Both the position numbers and the translations under genes were made by a program. Source: Cordilura impudica (lineage: Eukaryota; Arthropoda; Insecta; Diptera; Scathophagidae). From it: a stretch of 64,000 nucleotides of DNA. The notes beneath the pieces were generated by a model, which searched no databases, was not told the DNA's origin, and saw nothing but the letters and a program-made list of their open reading frames with translations. The DNA is taken from the NCBI GenBank assembly GCA_963682025.1, contig OY821519.1:107244099-107308098 (forward strand), in the 5' to 3' direction. Positions 1-11,587 of the stretch are shown in pieces; position 1 is the stretch's first letter; each line of letters begins with the position of its first letter.

Positions 1-370
1 CACTTATATGAAGCTCAAATAATATTCCTTGTTAGCATTTTGCCTGACGTAAGAACACATGAGCTCGTACTTACAACGATTCCACATTTTTTTATTATAT
101 AAGCTTGAGATGTTAATACGATGCTCTTTCTAAAAAAAGGGTTTATATTTTTGAAATCAACCCAAAGTGGACGCCTTCAAGGCCAAAAATAACTTTTAAA
201 AAGTTTGTGACTTATTTTTTGAAATGTCGCCAGTACCAGCAAGAAACCTTATGCCCAATCGAAGACATTTCTGTACCAAATGTTCGACTTCCTCGACGTG
301 TTTTTCTTTAGTTGATGGCATTTCTTTCCCGGGACGCTCTTTGCCTTCAATGCTATTCTGACTTTTTTTA
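1..370. other. Unassigned AT-rich DNA
   Basis: No recognisable gene. On the minus strand a short stretch around 230-350 reads as a charged peptide (with KEKHVEEVEHL) that could be the decayed end of a transposase, but I cannot assign a family. Confidence 0.3.
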
Positions 371-427
371 TAATTCTGAGTCGATCACTATAATAGAAGA
401 TGGGTGTCTAGGTCAAATATTTTTGGC
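371..427 (+). repeat. Family A (Helentron/DINE-1-like) fragment
   Basis: A short internal piece matching the part of family A just after the GGAC microsatellite: ATTCTGAGTCGATC, then ATAATAGAAGATGGGT and GGTCAAATATTTTTGG. Both ends of the element are missing here. Confidence 0.6.
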
Positions 428-630
428 CTTTGATCGGACTTATATAGTTTTTTTTTTACAAAATAGACCTTTCGAAACATTCCAAGTATCTCTCCAGCAG
501 CAGTTTTTTCCGAAAATAAAACTTTATTGAATTTCTTTTTGTACAAAATTAACGGTCGGCCCTCCGAATGACTTTTGATACTTCAACCCTGGATCTCTGA
601 ATTCTGCTGGTGTACTCGGTTTTTAGATAT

Positions 631-1110
631 TTTTATACCCTCCACTCCAGTGTGCAGAGGGTATATATAAGTTTGTCATTCGGTTTGTAATAATTAGAAA
701 AAAAATTTTGGACCCCATAAAATATATATATTTGTGATCCTTATAATAACCGGAGTTGATATAACGATGTCCGTCTGTCCGTCTGTGGAAATCACGATGG
801 CGGCATCAATCGGGAAGCTAGGGTGCTCGCTGACATAAAAAATTATTCACTAACGTCCTAGAAAGTTTGTTATTTAAAATCGTCCAAATTGGTCTATTAG
901 GGCCCGAGATTTGAATGAAGAACTAAAAAAAGTCTTGAAAAAATATAATTTTCTATGTTGTTCTTGTCACGATCACGCCCTCAATGGAATAGCTAAGGTG
1001 GTCATTTTTAGTGGGAATGATTCTCCAAATTCATGGGAAGATTTCTGTTTCAAAAATCATTAAAATCGGTGGAACAGGTCCAGGGAAATCTCTGAAAAAG
1101 TAAAAAAAAA
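631..1110 (+). mobile_element. Family B Helentron-like element, left part
   Basis: It opens with TTTTATACCCTCCACTCCAG, a terminal-hairpin type start (CCCTCCAC...GCAGAGGG), followed by TATATAAGTTTGTCATTC and a short CCGTCTGTCCGTCTG microsatellite. The same start-plus-microsatellite layout recurs at 14922. Non-coding. The matching right end may be the segment at 3592-3650, which would give an element of about 3.0 kb; this pairing is inferred, as the interior was not aligned. Confidence 0.65.
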
Positions 1111-3591
1111 AAAATAAAAATATGATGTTTCTATAGTGTTCTTGTTGTTATTCTAAATGTTATATTGTTGTCATAGCTGGACTTGTTGTTTTTGTGGTCG
1201 TTGTGGTAATAACATAATAAAAACTAATCCTTTGTACATTTTTTTATCAACTCTGGTAGAAAAATTTAAAAGTTTCCATTGTTTTGGCATCACTAAAAAA
1301 ATTTACTAGATCATTTCGGTCATTGCCACGAGCCTGCCTGCAAAGCTTCAGATCGGTTGGGTCACGGGAAAGGGGTTAAAATCGATCCAAAATTTTTTCG
1401 AAAAGTAGACACTACGAGTTAATATAAAGGGCGTAAAAATTCGCCAGCATCTAAAGCAAATAATGCTAAAATACCTAGTTGCTAATAAAAAGAAAACAAT
1501 GTAAATTAAGCAAAAAAAAATTTTATGTATTAATTTATTTAAAGAGAAAAACACAAAAATATCGTTTGATGTTGTATTTTTTGTGTGTAATATTTACATA
1601 TACATACATACACAAATTAAATAATACAAATAATATACATACATCTATTCTATATATGTATATCCATAATAACTGCACGTCAGAAATAAATCGGTATATT
1701 ATTTTATTTACATAAAATTCTGCAATATTTTGTTGTGGGGAAAATACATTTCTTTTGCATTAACAGAGTGTCACTTCATTTTGCTCAGAGTGACTATGCC
1801 ACAGTAGATGGCGCCACAATTTTTGTTCTAATAAGCTTTGCAATAGTTATTTCTATTTTAACATGAATATCAATATTTTCAAATAGATACTATACATAAC
1901 AATGTTAAGAATATAAACGGGCTGGTCTTTTATATCAAACGTTTTTTCATTATTCTTTTACAAATATGAACATAAGTTTGGCATATTAACTTTTTGCTGT
2001 CTTTACAAAATAGAGTTACCGAGTTATCAATGAGTTTTTTGCTTTCAAAAAAGTTATACATAGTTATATAGAATTATTATTCTGCTTTACCTACAAAATA
2101 TCTGATTGCGATTACATCTAATTTTTAAAAGTTGTTTATAATTACTAAAGCAGTATTATTTACATAAATACAAAATTGCACTTTTTAAATTTTCCATTCA
2201 AATTTAAGAAAATATCAATTCTAAAAACTGGAATTAAAATTTCCAATTATAAATTAGAAAATATTAACTGAATTTCAGAAAATCATATCAAAACGTCGGA
2301 AATAATAATTTTAAATTTAGAAGACATCAATTGCATCAACATCAACGCAAACTGAAATTCCAGAAAAACACCAAATATGTTTATATTTAAAAAATGTTTA
2401 CATAAAAAAAAATATTGGCGTTTAGGAGAAATTAATAGCTTTCCAGTAACTTCTTTTATCGATTGCCGAATCGTTAAAAAAAAAGCAAAATTATCAGTAA
2501 AATTTTTAAACGATATTCGCTATTGTTAAAGTCAGCTGTTGTTGTTATCTAAACGACAACCATTTTTGTGTTGTTTATTCAATCGATAAAAACTTAAATT
2601 TTTAGGTTGAAATGTCGTCATACATAAATAAAAATCATAAAATAGTGAAAATTTTTTGCTTTAATTAAATAAACTTTTTTATATAAATAAAAAAATTAAA
2701 TAGCATATTCAATTCATTATTTCATTTTCAAATAAATACACAGAAATATTAGTAAAAAATAAACATAAAATCATCCTGTCAAACACGAAGTAATTTGTTT
2801 TTTTCTATTCTTCTTTGTGTTTTTCGCTTATTTTGACGCTCGTTTACAATTTAAATAAATAGAAAAATAGATTTCCCGACTGTCGTTAAGATGTATGTAC
2901 TTAGTGAATCACTTGATCCTTAGTGCAAACAACAATAGCTGTCGATATATTTTGCCATTGTCGATCGTTGAAATTTACAGAATCGGACTACATGAAAACA
3001 TTATTATAAATTCAATAAATTTTAGAAAACCTCAAATGATATTTAAGAATTGCGAACATAAAAATTGTTACATAATAAACGCAATTTGATGAGAATGTTA
3101 TTTATACATATATTATTTTTCACAATTTTTTTTGGATGAATATTTGAAGTTTTTCAGAATATAAAGATAACAAATTATATTATTTAAAATGTTTGGGACA
3201 TTTGGTTTTTTGCGTTTGGCATCCCTAATTTGATTATTTATTATTATAAATTTATTCTCTATGTTTTCCAAATATGGCAATATTTTAATAAAAAAGTTGA
3301 GAGAGCTTTTTTTTGGTTATTATTTTGTTACTCCATCCGACTTTCATGGCCGCAATGAAAAAATATTTCGCCAGTTAAAAGAACCTATACAGCCATTTCC
3401 AATTTGTACGATTTAATGCATATAGCCACCCTACGCAACCACTACCTTTGCAATGGAGGTAAGGGCGAGCTATTTAATTAGCAAAAACTAAATTAAACGA
3501 GAAGTCATGTCATATAACCGGAAACGCATGCACATAGGAAACGCATGCATATTTTTCCAATATTTTGTTTACATTTATTACCAATACTCAA
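1111..3591. other. AT-rich non-coding DNA, possibly interior of family B
   Basis: No coding region is supported; the short open frames are low-complexity and AT-driven. If 631-1110 and 3592-3650 are two ends of one element, this is its interior or later insertions. The stretch just before 3592 (AATATTTTGTTTACATTT) also occurs before the family B right end near 17670, which supports membership of that part. Confidence 0.35.
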
Positions 3592-3650
3592 ACCGAGGTG
3601 GAGGGTATCAAAGATTCGGCACAGCCGAATTTAACACTCTTAATTGTTTG
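3592..3650 (+). repeat. Family B right terminus
   Basis: GGTGGAGGGTATC followed by a small hairpin ATTCGGCACAGCCGAAT and the end AACACTCTTAATTGTTTG. This matches the right-end design of Helentron-like repeats (hairpin, then ...CTTACTTGTTT) and the end at 17743-17760. Confidence 0.6.
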
Positions 3651-3837
3651 TATTTTCTGTGTCAGACAGTGTTCTCTGAAAAGTAACCCATATTGGTTTA
3701 AGTTGGGGAACATTTGGTGGGTTGTTATTTTTAGCCACTATTTTGATTTTTCTGCAATTTAAATTATCCATGCAAGCTTTGGCGTAGTGGGATGATGCTT
3801 AGTCCGGCCAGGAAACCATTTTTTCATTTTCATGGTA

Positions 3838-4479
3838 TTTTTAGACCCACCCTTCATCATACCGATCGACTCAAAATCACTTGCGCCCATCCGTCCGTCT
3901 GTCCGTCTGTGTGTCCATGTAAACTTTGTAGTCTGACGACAGGTCGCGAATGTGAACATATTTTGGTAAAATTTGGTATCTAAGCATCGGCCACAGCAAA
4001 TGACACATACGAAATCTTGTTAAATTGCCATATGATACAAATTATCATAAAAGCTCGGTCAAATTCAGTTTGTGTGTGTTCATTACACACATTAATCAGT
4101 AGTCCAAAAATAAACCCTATAGAACAATTCTTAGTCATAGCCCCCATATGAGGCTGCTTCCCGATCTTCAACTCTATCAAAAAACAAAAATATTGCACAT
4201 ATTTTTCTCAAATTTGGTATGTATACGTTTTTGCAAAAAATAAGCGTCCTTACCAAATATGGTCAGGTCCATTTTTCGACCTAGTCTCCATAAAAATATA
4301 GCATCCGATATGAACTTTTTCATATTCAAAGGAAAAAAAATTAATAACAATGCCATCAAATATGGTTTATGGTTATTTTCTATATCCAATTAGTTGGGCC
4401 TAACAGACAGGGTCTCTAAACGAATGGTATAGGGTATCGTATAGTCGGTCTAGACTGACTATAATTTTCTTACTTGTTT
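3838..4479 (-). mobile_element. Family A element, diverged, left end missing
   Basis: It carries the GTCCGTCTGTCCGTCTG tract at about 3890 and conserved blocks (GCATCCGATATGAACTTTTTC), and ends in GTCGGTCTAGACTGACTATAATTTTCTTACTTGTTTT. The outer TATACCCTATACC end is not visible. Open frames across it are chance readings of the repeat. Confidence 0.75.
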
Positions 4480-4799
4480 TAATTTTTTATTTTTCAAGTT
4501 CTGGAATACACTTTTCATTATAAACGTTTGCTCTTGCAGCTAATCCGCTTTTCAAAAGTATTGGTTTACCAACACCCCACCCCTCTCTGTAATCGCCAAC
4601 CATAACAAAATCGTTCCTGCAAATTTGGTTTTACATATGTTTTGGGTCCTCCATGTCCAGGGTACTCAAAGTAATACTTTTCTTGCCTTTCACTGTGACG
4701 TATAATTCATCTCATACAGTTTTACGCAGTGGTTGCAGAGAAGAAATTCTCAGAAAGCAGACGTAGTCTGGATATAACAATTTTTTTTTATCTCTCATT

Positions 4800-4965
4800 T
4801 GTTGCTGGTGGATCTTTTTTGATGTGTAAACATCTATACGCACAGGGGGGTACATATCTATTTCACAAACTATCATAGTGTAACATGTAACGCGTAAGAC
4901 AAAATCGGCGTGAGTTATGATTGTATTGGTGAAAAAATTATGATATTTAATAGCCTCTTTTAAAA
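4800..4965 (-). repeat. Family B segment (right of microsatellite)
   Basis: Reverse-complement match to 17370-17480 and 58000-58135: the block containing CACCAATACAATCATAA and the run ACCCCCCTGCGCGTATA. It forms one flank of a family B copy whose microsatellite holds a family A insertion. Confidence 0.7.
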
Positions 4966-5258
4966 TGAAAAATTTTTAATTAAAAATTAAAAATAAGAAT
5001 ATGAAAAATGAAAAATGAAAAACGAAAAATGAAAAATAAAAAATGAGAAATTAAAAATTAAAAAAGAAATATGAAAAACGAAAAAAAAAAATAAAAAACG
5101 AAAAATGACAATGAAAATGAAAAATAAAAAAATGAAAAATGAAAAATAAAAAATGAAAAATGAAAATAAAAAATGTAGAATGAAAAATGAAAAAAGAAAA
5201 AAGAAAAATGAAAAATAGGAAATGAAAAATAAAGACTGAAATATAAAAAATTAAAAAT
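4966..5258. repeat. AAAAATGAAAAAT-type microsatellite
   Basis: Degenerate tandem of AAAAATGAAA/AAAAATTAAA units. It continues at 6065-6285 after a family A insertion, so the two tracts were one. The phenylalanine/isoleucine-rich minus-strand frame here is an artefact of the repeat. Confidence 0.85.
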
Positions 5259-6064
5259 AACAAGTGAGAAAATTATAGTCGGTCGAGACCGACTATATGA
5301 TACCCTATACCATGCGTTTAGAGACCCTATCTCTTAGGCCAAACTAACTGGATATAGAAAATAAGCATAAACCATATTTGAGTGGGATTTTTATTAATTT
5401 TTTTGGCTGCAGATATGAAAAATTTCATATCGGATGATATATCTATATGAGGACTAGGCCCAAAAATGGAACGATCCTGACTATGTTTGGTAAAGTCTCT
5501 TGTATTTTGCAAAAATATATACAAACAAAATTTGAGAAGAATCTGTGCAATATTTTTGTTTTTTGATAGATTTAAGTGAAGATCGGGAAGCAGCTCTATA
5601 TGGGGCCTATGACTAAGAGTTGTCCCAGGCATCGTTTTTAGACTACTCATTAATGGATGTAATAAACGTATACAAACCCGATTTGAGTAAGATCTATATG
5701 ACAATTTGGATCTTATGGCAATTTATGTCGATTTCATAGGGGTCATTTGTATGGGGGCTAGGTCTGAACATGGACCTATTCTCAGCAATTTCAACAGTGT
5801 TCATCCCATGGCCGATAAAAGATCAAATACCAAATTTCATCAAAATATATTCATATTTGCGACCTGTAGTTTGATTACAAGCTTTACATGGACACACAGA
5901 CGGACGGACGGACGGACGGACGGACATCGTTAAATCGAATCAGATAGTGATTCTGATTCGATCGGTATAATTAAAGATGGGTGTCGGTCAAACATTTTTG
6001 GTTGTTACAAACAGCAGCACAAAGTCATTATACCCAAACCACATAGTGGTATAGAGTATAAAAA
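5259..6064 (+). mobile_element. Family A element, near full length
   Basis: About 806 bp. It starts AACAAGTGAGAAAATTATAG, then a GTCGGTCGAGACCGACTA palindrome (one substitution from the common GGTCTAGACC), then GATACCCTATACCATGCG; it has a GGAC tract near 5899 and ends CACATAGTGGTATAGAGTATAAAA. Such elements (DINE-1/mini-me/Helentron type) encode nothing and are mobilised in trans by a Rep-helicase Helentron; no such gene is in the window. It sits inside a microsatellite of a family B copy. Confidence 0.85.
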
Positions 6065-6285
6065 TGAAAAATAAAAATTAAAATTGTAAAATAAAAAATA
6101 AAAAATAAATGAAAAATAAAAAATGAAAAATCAAAAATAAAAATTGAAAAATAAAAAACGAAAAATTATAAATAAAAAATTAAAAACGAAAAATGAAATA
6201 TGAAAAAATGAAAAATAAAAAACAAAATGATGAAAAATGAAAAACGAAAAATGAAAAATAAAAAACGAAAAACTAGGAAGCCGGT
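6065..6285. repeat. AAAAATGAAAAAT-type microsatellite (continuation)
   Basis: Right part of the tract interrupted by the family A copy at 5259-6064; same degenerate AAATGAAAA/AAATAAAA units. Confidence 0.85.
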
Positions 6286-6470
6286 TGAAATAATAAATAT
6301 TAATAAATATTTTTATATTAGCAGAGCCCCTGCAGTTGATTGCTATAAAAGATACATAGATGACGCTTTCTGTTTGATTTTGAAAAAGTGCCATACAAAA
6401 TCTTTAATTACTAGATATTTACACGCATTCCTTGTGATTGGACTCACATGATTTTTTTTATTTTTTCTGA
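6286..6470 (-). repeat. Family B segment (left of microsatellite)
   Basis: Reverse-complement match to 15115-15250 and 57770-57880: the block with TTTTAAAATCAAACAGAA and ATAGCAAACAACTGCAGG. Together with 4800-4965 it frames the microsatellite, giving a minus-oriented family B copy at about 4800-6470. Confidence 0.7.
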
Positions 6471-7234
6471 ACTTTCAGAGATTCCAGATATTTCTGAACT
6501 ATGTTTTTGTGACAATTGTATTTTTTTCCCAATTTATTTACACAATTTCAAGTCAGTTTACATGAATCTATTTCATTTAGTAACAATTAGTTAGTATTTC
6601 CTAATAAACCAATTGCTATTACCGTTATATTTTCTAAATAAAAGTTTGCTGTGAACAACACAGTTTTGCTTAATTACCGCATTTACTCTATTCCGTATTT
6701 TTTCTCGCCCTTAAATTAAATTTGGTACCACCGATGTCAATTACAGCACTAATAAATTGATAACCCCTCGCAGCTTTAAATGGAAAGCAGCCTTTGCGCA
6801 CATTATTAAGTGAACACTCGTACTTAAATTTTGAGTTCTCACTTACGAAACATTTGAGATTTGCATTTATAATTTTTTCATTTACTTTTATATACTTTTC
6901 TTAACTTTTCTAGGCACTAAACCGTACAAATGTAAAGGAATAACTATAGATTTTGAAATTTTCAATTCTTATGCATTGCTAATTATAGAAAAATACCAAA
7001 ATTTCGCTCTTAAATTTTGAAACGAATATGATTCTTTATTTACGTTACTTTTACTATCGCAGTTCTTGAAAAGCTGACCTTAAATTGAAAGTACACATTC
7101 AAAACTATCATGTGTTGTCTTCACAATATAATTTGTCCCAGACTGTTGCCCCCCTTAGTTTAGTGGCAAAACGCGATTACTATTTTATAAATATATTGAG
7201 CCACATTTATGACATATTATCCATGAAGTAGATT
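6471..7234. other. AT-rich DNA without recognised features
   Basis: No coding or repeat signal that I can name. Confidence 0.3.
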
Positions 7235-7441
7235 TTTATAGTCGCTGAGAATCAACTACTGAGCGATTTAGCGATGTCCGTCTGTCCGTCTGTCCTTGTG
7301 ATCTAACTACAGATCGCTAATATGAACATATTGGATTAAACTTACTATATAAGCTTTCATTGGCCATAGGATAATCGCTATTGCAATTGGATAATATCAG
7401 TCGATAGCCGGTCTAGACCGACTGTAATTTACTTACTTGTT
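7235..7441 (-). repeat. Family A-like diverged fragment
   Basis: Contains GTCCGTCTGTCCGTCTG, the AAGCTTTCATTGGCCATAGG block and the right-end GCCGGTCTAGACCGACTGTAA followed by TTACTTGTTTTG. It is an internally deleted version of family A. Confidence 0.65.
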
Positions 7442-8433
7442 TTGTTATGTAGTATATGTAATATTTGTTAAAAAAAAAGGAAGATGACGAGAGTTTTTGT
7501 TGAAAATTTAATATTGAAATATATTCTTCCCTATTGTACATACATACATATTCTTAGGGTTCTGTGCGTTGTGTTTAATGATGCCTCTATATCTATTCAT
7601 TTAAAAAAATCTCATTGTAAATGGTTTGAAAATGGTATGTGTGTCAAGTCGAATTTAGTAAAGTATAATTTTCCTTTCTACTCTATTTATTAAATATTCA
7701 CTTGAAAGATGATAATAAATATTTTATTTAAATGTAGTGTATATACATATATATGTATATATTAAGTAAGTTAGTCAGGCTGTATGTAAGTGTAATGATT
7801 GTGTGTTGTAAAAGATATTTTTTGGTGTCATTATAACTGAAATTAGTTTAATATTGGTCTTTTCTAGGGTAACCCATAATTTGACGTTATAAAAAAACAG
7901 GGTTTCGAGGAGTTTTAATCAAAGTTCTAAAAACTATCATTTTGTTATAAGAAGAAAAAAAAGACGAGTCCATATACTTACTGATTTCTTTTAAGCTAAA
8001 TTGAATTTCATTGAACTGATTAAGCGATTAAAATCTAAATTAATAGTTTCATAATTTTTTAATTAATCAAGCAAATTTAAGGAGGAATATATAGCTTTTG
8101 AAGATATTTTTAAAAATATATATATCTATGAGGGATTAAAGTCTTGTCTGGCGGTGGCTTGACTTTATATATAATACTAATAATTAAAAATTAGCAAATG
8201 GGAAAAAATATATAAAAAGCCTTTTCTAGATAAGTTTATAACTAGCAGATCTCAGCACTCATAATTCGAGTGCAAATTCTAGGAAATTTTATTTTTTCAT
8301 TTAATAAATTATTTTATAAGACCCTAAGGGTACACTAAACACTTTTAGGCAATCCACATTTCATTTGTTATCTACGCTATTGGTTTTTGTTCAATTCAAC
8401 ACAGGGCTTTTTGCAAACACATTAACAAATTTA
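7442..8433. other. AT-rich DNA without recognised features
   Basis: Short AT-driven frames only; a TA-rich tract lies near 7740-7765. No gene supported. Confidence 0.3.
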
Positions 8434-9235
8434 AACAAGTAAGAAAATTATAGTCGGTCTAGACCGACTATATGATACCCTATACCATGCGTTTAGAAAC
8501 CCTATCTCTTAGTTGGGCCTAAGACTGGACATAGAAAATAAGCAAAAACCAAATTTGAGTGGGATTTTTATTAATTTTTTTGGCTGCAGATATGAAAAAG
8601 TTCATATCGGATGCTATATCTATAAAGGGACTAGGTCCAAAAATGGACCGATCCTGTTCATGTTTGGTAAAGTCTCTTGTATTTTGCAAAAATATGTACA
8701 AACAAAATTTGAGAAGAATCAGTGCAATATTTTTGTTTTTTAATAGATATAAGTGAAGATCGGGAAGCAGCTCTATATGGGGTCAAAGGGATCATTTTTG
8801 GACTACTCATTAGTGGATGTAATGAACGCATACAAACCCAATTTGAGTAAGATCTATATGACAATTTGGATCTTATGGCAATTTATGTCGATTTCATATG
8901 GGTAATTTGTATGGAGGCTAGGTCTGAACATGGACCGATTCTCACCAATTTCAATAGCGTTCATCCCATGGCCGATAAAAGCTTATATACCAAATTTCAT
9001 CAAAATATATTCATATTTGCGACCTGCAGTTTGATTACAAGCTTTACATGGACACACAGACGGACGGACGGACGGACGGACGGACGGAAGGATGGACATT
9101 GTTAAATCAACTCATAAAGTGATTCTGATTCGATCGGTATAATTAAAGATGGGTCTAGGTCAAATATTTTTGGTTGTTACAAACAGCAGCACAAAGTCAT
9201 TATACCCAAACCACATAGTGGTATAGGGTATAAAA
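8434..9235 (+). mobile_element. Family A element, full length
   Basis: About 802 bp with both ends intact: ACAAGTAAGAAAATTATAG plus the palindrome TAGTCGGTCTAGACCGACTA, a GGAC tract at about 9060-9085, and CCACATAGTGGTATAGGGTATAAAA-type end with its own CCACATAGTGG hairpin. One of the least diverged copies. Non-coding. Confidence 0.88.
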
Positions 9236-9277
9236 ACACACATATAGCATTGTGTAATTTTGAAACTTCACCTATAA

Positions 9278-9350
9278 TCTGCAAGGCAAATTATACAGCT
9301 GTTTCGGGTCCAGACACCAACACTCATCAGTAAAAAAAGCAGTAGATAGT
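9278..9350 (-). repeat. Repeat E with hammerhead-like core
   Basis: On the minus strand: ACTGATGAG, an 18-nt spacer, then CCGAAACAGCTGTATAA. The order CTGATGA ... GAAAC followed by the palindrome CAGCTG and then TA fits a hammerhead ribozyme with a short palindromic helix III and a UH cleavage position. Helix II is poorly paired, so activity is doubtful. A related copy lies at 32300-32355. Confidence 0.4.
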
Positions 9351-10655
9351 TGTAATAAATTTGAAACAAATTATTTTTTATTTATAATTGAAAATTATAA
9401 TTTTTATCTGTCATGTATATTCCCTGCAAAAAATCATATACCAAGAAGTGAAGAAGATCCGTTACTACTGAGCAAGATGTGAGGAAAAATTAAATCAAGT
9501 GCTATGAAATTTTACTTGAAGGGAAGTAGTCTACTATTAATTTCACAAAATTATTTTTAACTAAGTTGTGGTCATGAATTAAAGAAAATTTGTTTTTTGA
9601 CGGCCTTTTTCATAATTGAAAATATGTTGAGCATTTAGAATGTCATGATAGGGTGTCACGATATTGACATTTTAAAATACAGTTTGAAACAATTCGTAAA
9701 GTTGGATAATTTTCGCATACTTCTATTATAGTAGCAGTTCAAACGTGATTCTTTTAGAATGATTTAATTTTTGTTATTAGAAACAAATTTGTAGTGAAAT
9801 TTTTGAAGCTGCTTTAATTTGTTAGCAACTAAATAGAGTATCTTCACGTACAGCTATTTTGCAAGTAATGCAAAAGTGATTTCTTATTAGAATTACTGCA
9901 CTTTCTTTGCGGGGTTATTCTGCGGCCACTAAGGCTGATAATTGAAAAATTTTCATTATAGAGACTTGCTGCGTAAAGCTTTCCGGGTCATTGATCGAAG
10001 TTGTTTATAGAGGATAGTTATGTATATGGATAAATACAATTTTCTCCAAAAACAAAACAGAATATCTATATTTCGCCACAAAGCCTTTACAACTTTATTA
10101 TCTGTTTATTATCTGGAGATTGTAGGCTTACAAATTTATTTGTTTTTTTTTTTTAACTGATGTCGAAACTTTGACCAAAATTTTGTATAAAATTGTTCAA
10201 CACCAATGTGTCTTAAAATTTTTTCGTGAAACTAGCCATAAAAAAGTGGTTTTCCTAAAAGAGCCACATTTATATTGCTTTCAAAGGAAGAGCTCAATTG
10301 ATGTTTTCGTAAGTAACTTTTCAAAAGTGTTTGTAACGCAAAAACTACCCTTGAAAGCCTTGGTATTACTAAATAGAAATTAAGAGTATTGAAGATAACA
10401 GTGGGACTTTCAAATTTATATCTGTTAGCAGAGAAAAAGACTTGTTTTCTATGGTATAGATAAAATGTGAATGAAATTTTATTTTTTCTATTTGACTAAA
10501 AACTAAAATACAAATCAATGCATATGTGTCTATAAAAACAGAAACATAACAAGTGTTTTATTACAAAGTATGAATGAATAAATATGTAAACAAATTAATT
10601 CTCAACAATATCGAGATATGAAAAAACTGTTTAAACAAATTAAAATTATAACATA
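9351..10655. other. AT-rich DNA without recognised features
   Basis: No homology or coding signal recognised. A 70-residue plus-strand frame at 10171-10383 has no identifiable domain and AT-typical composition. Confidence 0.3.
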
Positions 10656-11573
10656 TTTATACCCTATACCACTTATTGCACCGGTCTACTCAAAATCACT
10701 TTCTGAGTCGACTTAGCGATGTCCTTCCGTCCGTCCGTCCGTCCGTCCCTCCGTCCGTCCGTCCGTCTGTCCGTCTGTGTGCCCACGTAAACCTTGTAAT
10801 CAAACTACAGGTCCCAAATATGAATATATTTGGATGAAAGTTGGTATATACGCTTTTATCGGCCATATGATGAACGCAGTTGAAGCCGGTAAAATTCAGG
10901 CCACGTTCAGATCTAGTCCCCATACAAACGATAAGATCCAAATTATCATATAGATCTCAGTCAAATTGGATTTGTATGTGTTTATTATATCCATTAATCA
11001 GTAGTCCAAAAATAATCCCTTTAGGACAATTCTTATTCCTTGGCCCCATATAGAGCTGCTTCCCGATCTTCACTTAAATCTATCAAAAAACAAAAATATT
11101 GCACAGATTTTTCTCAAATTTGGTTTGCATATATTTTTTTTAATCGCCCCAGTAGGTGAGAAGGTAGCATGCTCGCCTATCATGCGGGGCTCATGGGTTC
11201 GATTCCCACCAGAGGCTTTGGTCTATCGCTGCAAAAACCAGCCAAATGGTCTTTGTCACCCGACTTATCCCTGGACCCAAATTATATTACAAATTTACTT
11301 TGTATTGTAGTTAATATGCATAACTAAATAAATAAATAATTAAGTGACTTTACCCAATATGATCAGAATCGGTCCATGTTTCGATCTAGTCCCCATATAA
11401 ATATAGTACCCAGTATGAACTTTTTCATATCTGCAGGCAAAAAAATTAATAACAGTGCCACTCAAATTTGGTTTATCCTTATTTCCTATATACAATTACA
11501 ACTAAGAGATTGGGTCTCTAAACCGTGGTATAGGGTATCGTATAGTCGGTCTAGATCGACTACAATTTTTTTA
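10656..11573 (-). mobile_element. Family A element split by a SINE
   Basis: Starts TTTATACCCTATACCACTT, has a long GTCC/CCGT tract at 10722-10780, and ends GTCGGTCTAGATCGACTACAA. The copy is interrupted at about 11143-11338 by a tRNA-derived SINE; the block normally reading GTATATATTTTTGCAAAA is split at that point and resumes with AAGTGACTTTACC. Confidence 0.8.
11143..11338 (+). mobile_element. tRNA-derived SINE
   Basis: Head 11145-11215 resembles a tRNA: an A-box-like TAGGTGAGAAGG and a consensus B box GGTTCGATTCC. The arm ATGCTCGCCTATCATGCGGG is close to the anticodon arm of tRNA-Gly(GCC), but loop CTATCAT would give anticodon ATC. The acceptor stem pairs at only 5 of 7 positions, so this is not a working tRNA gene. 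An unrelated body of about 85 nt follows, with a tail of AAAT/AATA units. It lies inside a family A copy, so it is younger than that copy. Transcription by Pol III is inferred from the internal boxes. Confidence 0.7.
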
Positions 11574-11587
11574 ATTTTTAAAAATAA

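Noticed and set aside
5051..5263. 70-residue Phe/Ile-rich minus-strand frame
   Set aside because: It is a reading of the AAAAATGAAAAAT microsatellite, not a protein.
5706..5933. Host gene encoding a THRRTDGRTDG-tailed protein
   Set aside because: The same frame recurs in many family A copies and ends in the GGAC microsatellite; it belongs to a non-coding repeat.
4966..6285. Telomere-like or centromeric satellite
   Set aside because: The unit is irregular, short and bounded by family B sequence, so it is an internal element microsatellite.
11145..11215. Functional tRNA gene
   Set aside because: Two acceptor-stem mismatches, and it is followed by a SINE body and AAAT tail inside a family A element.
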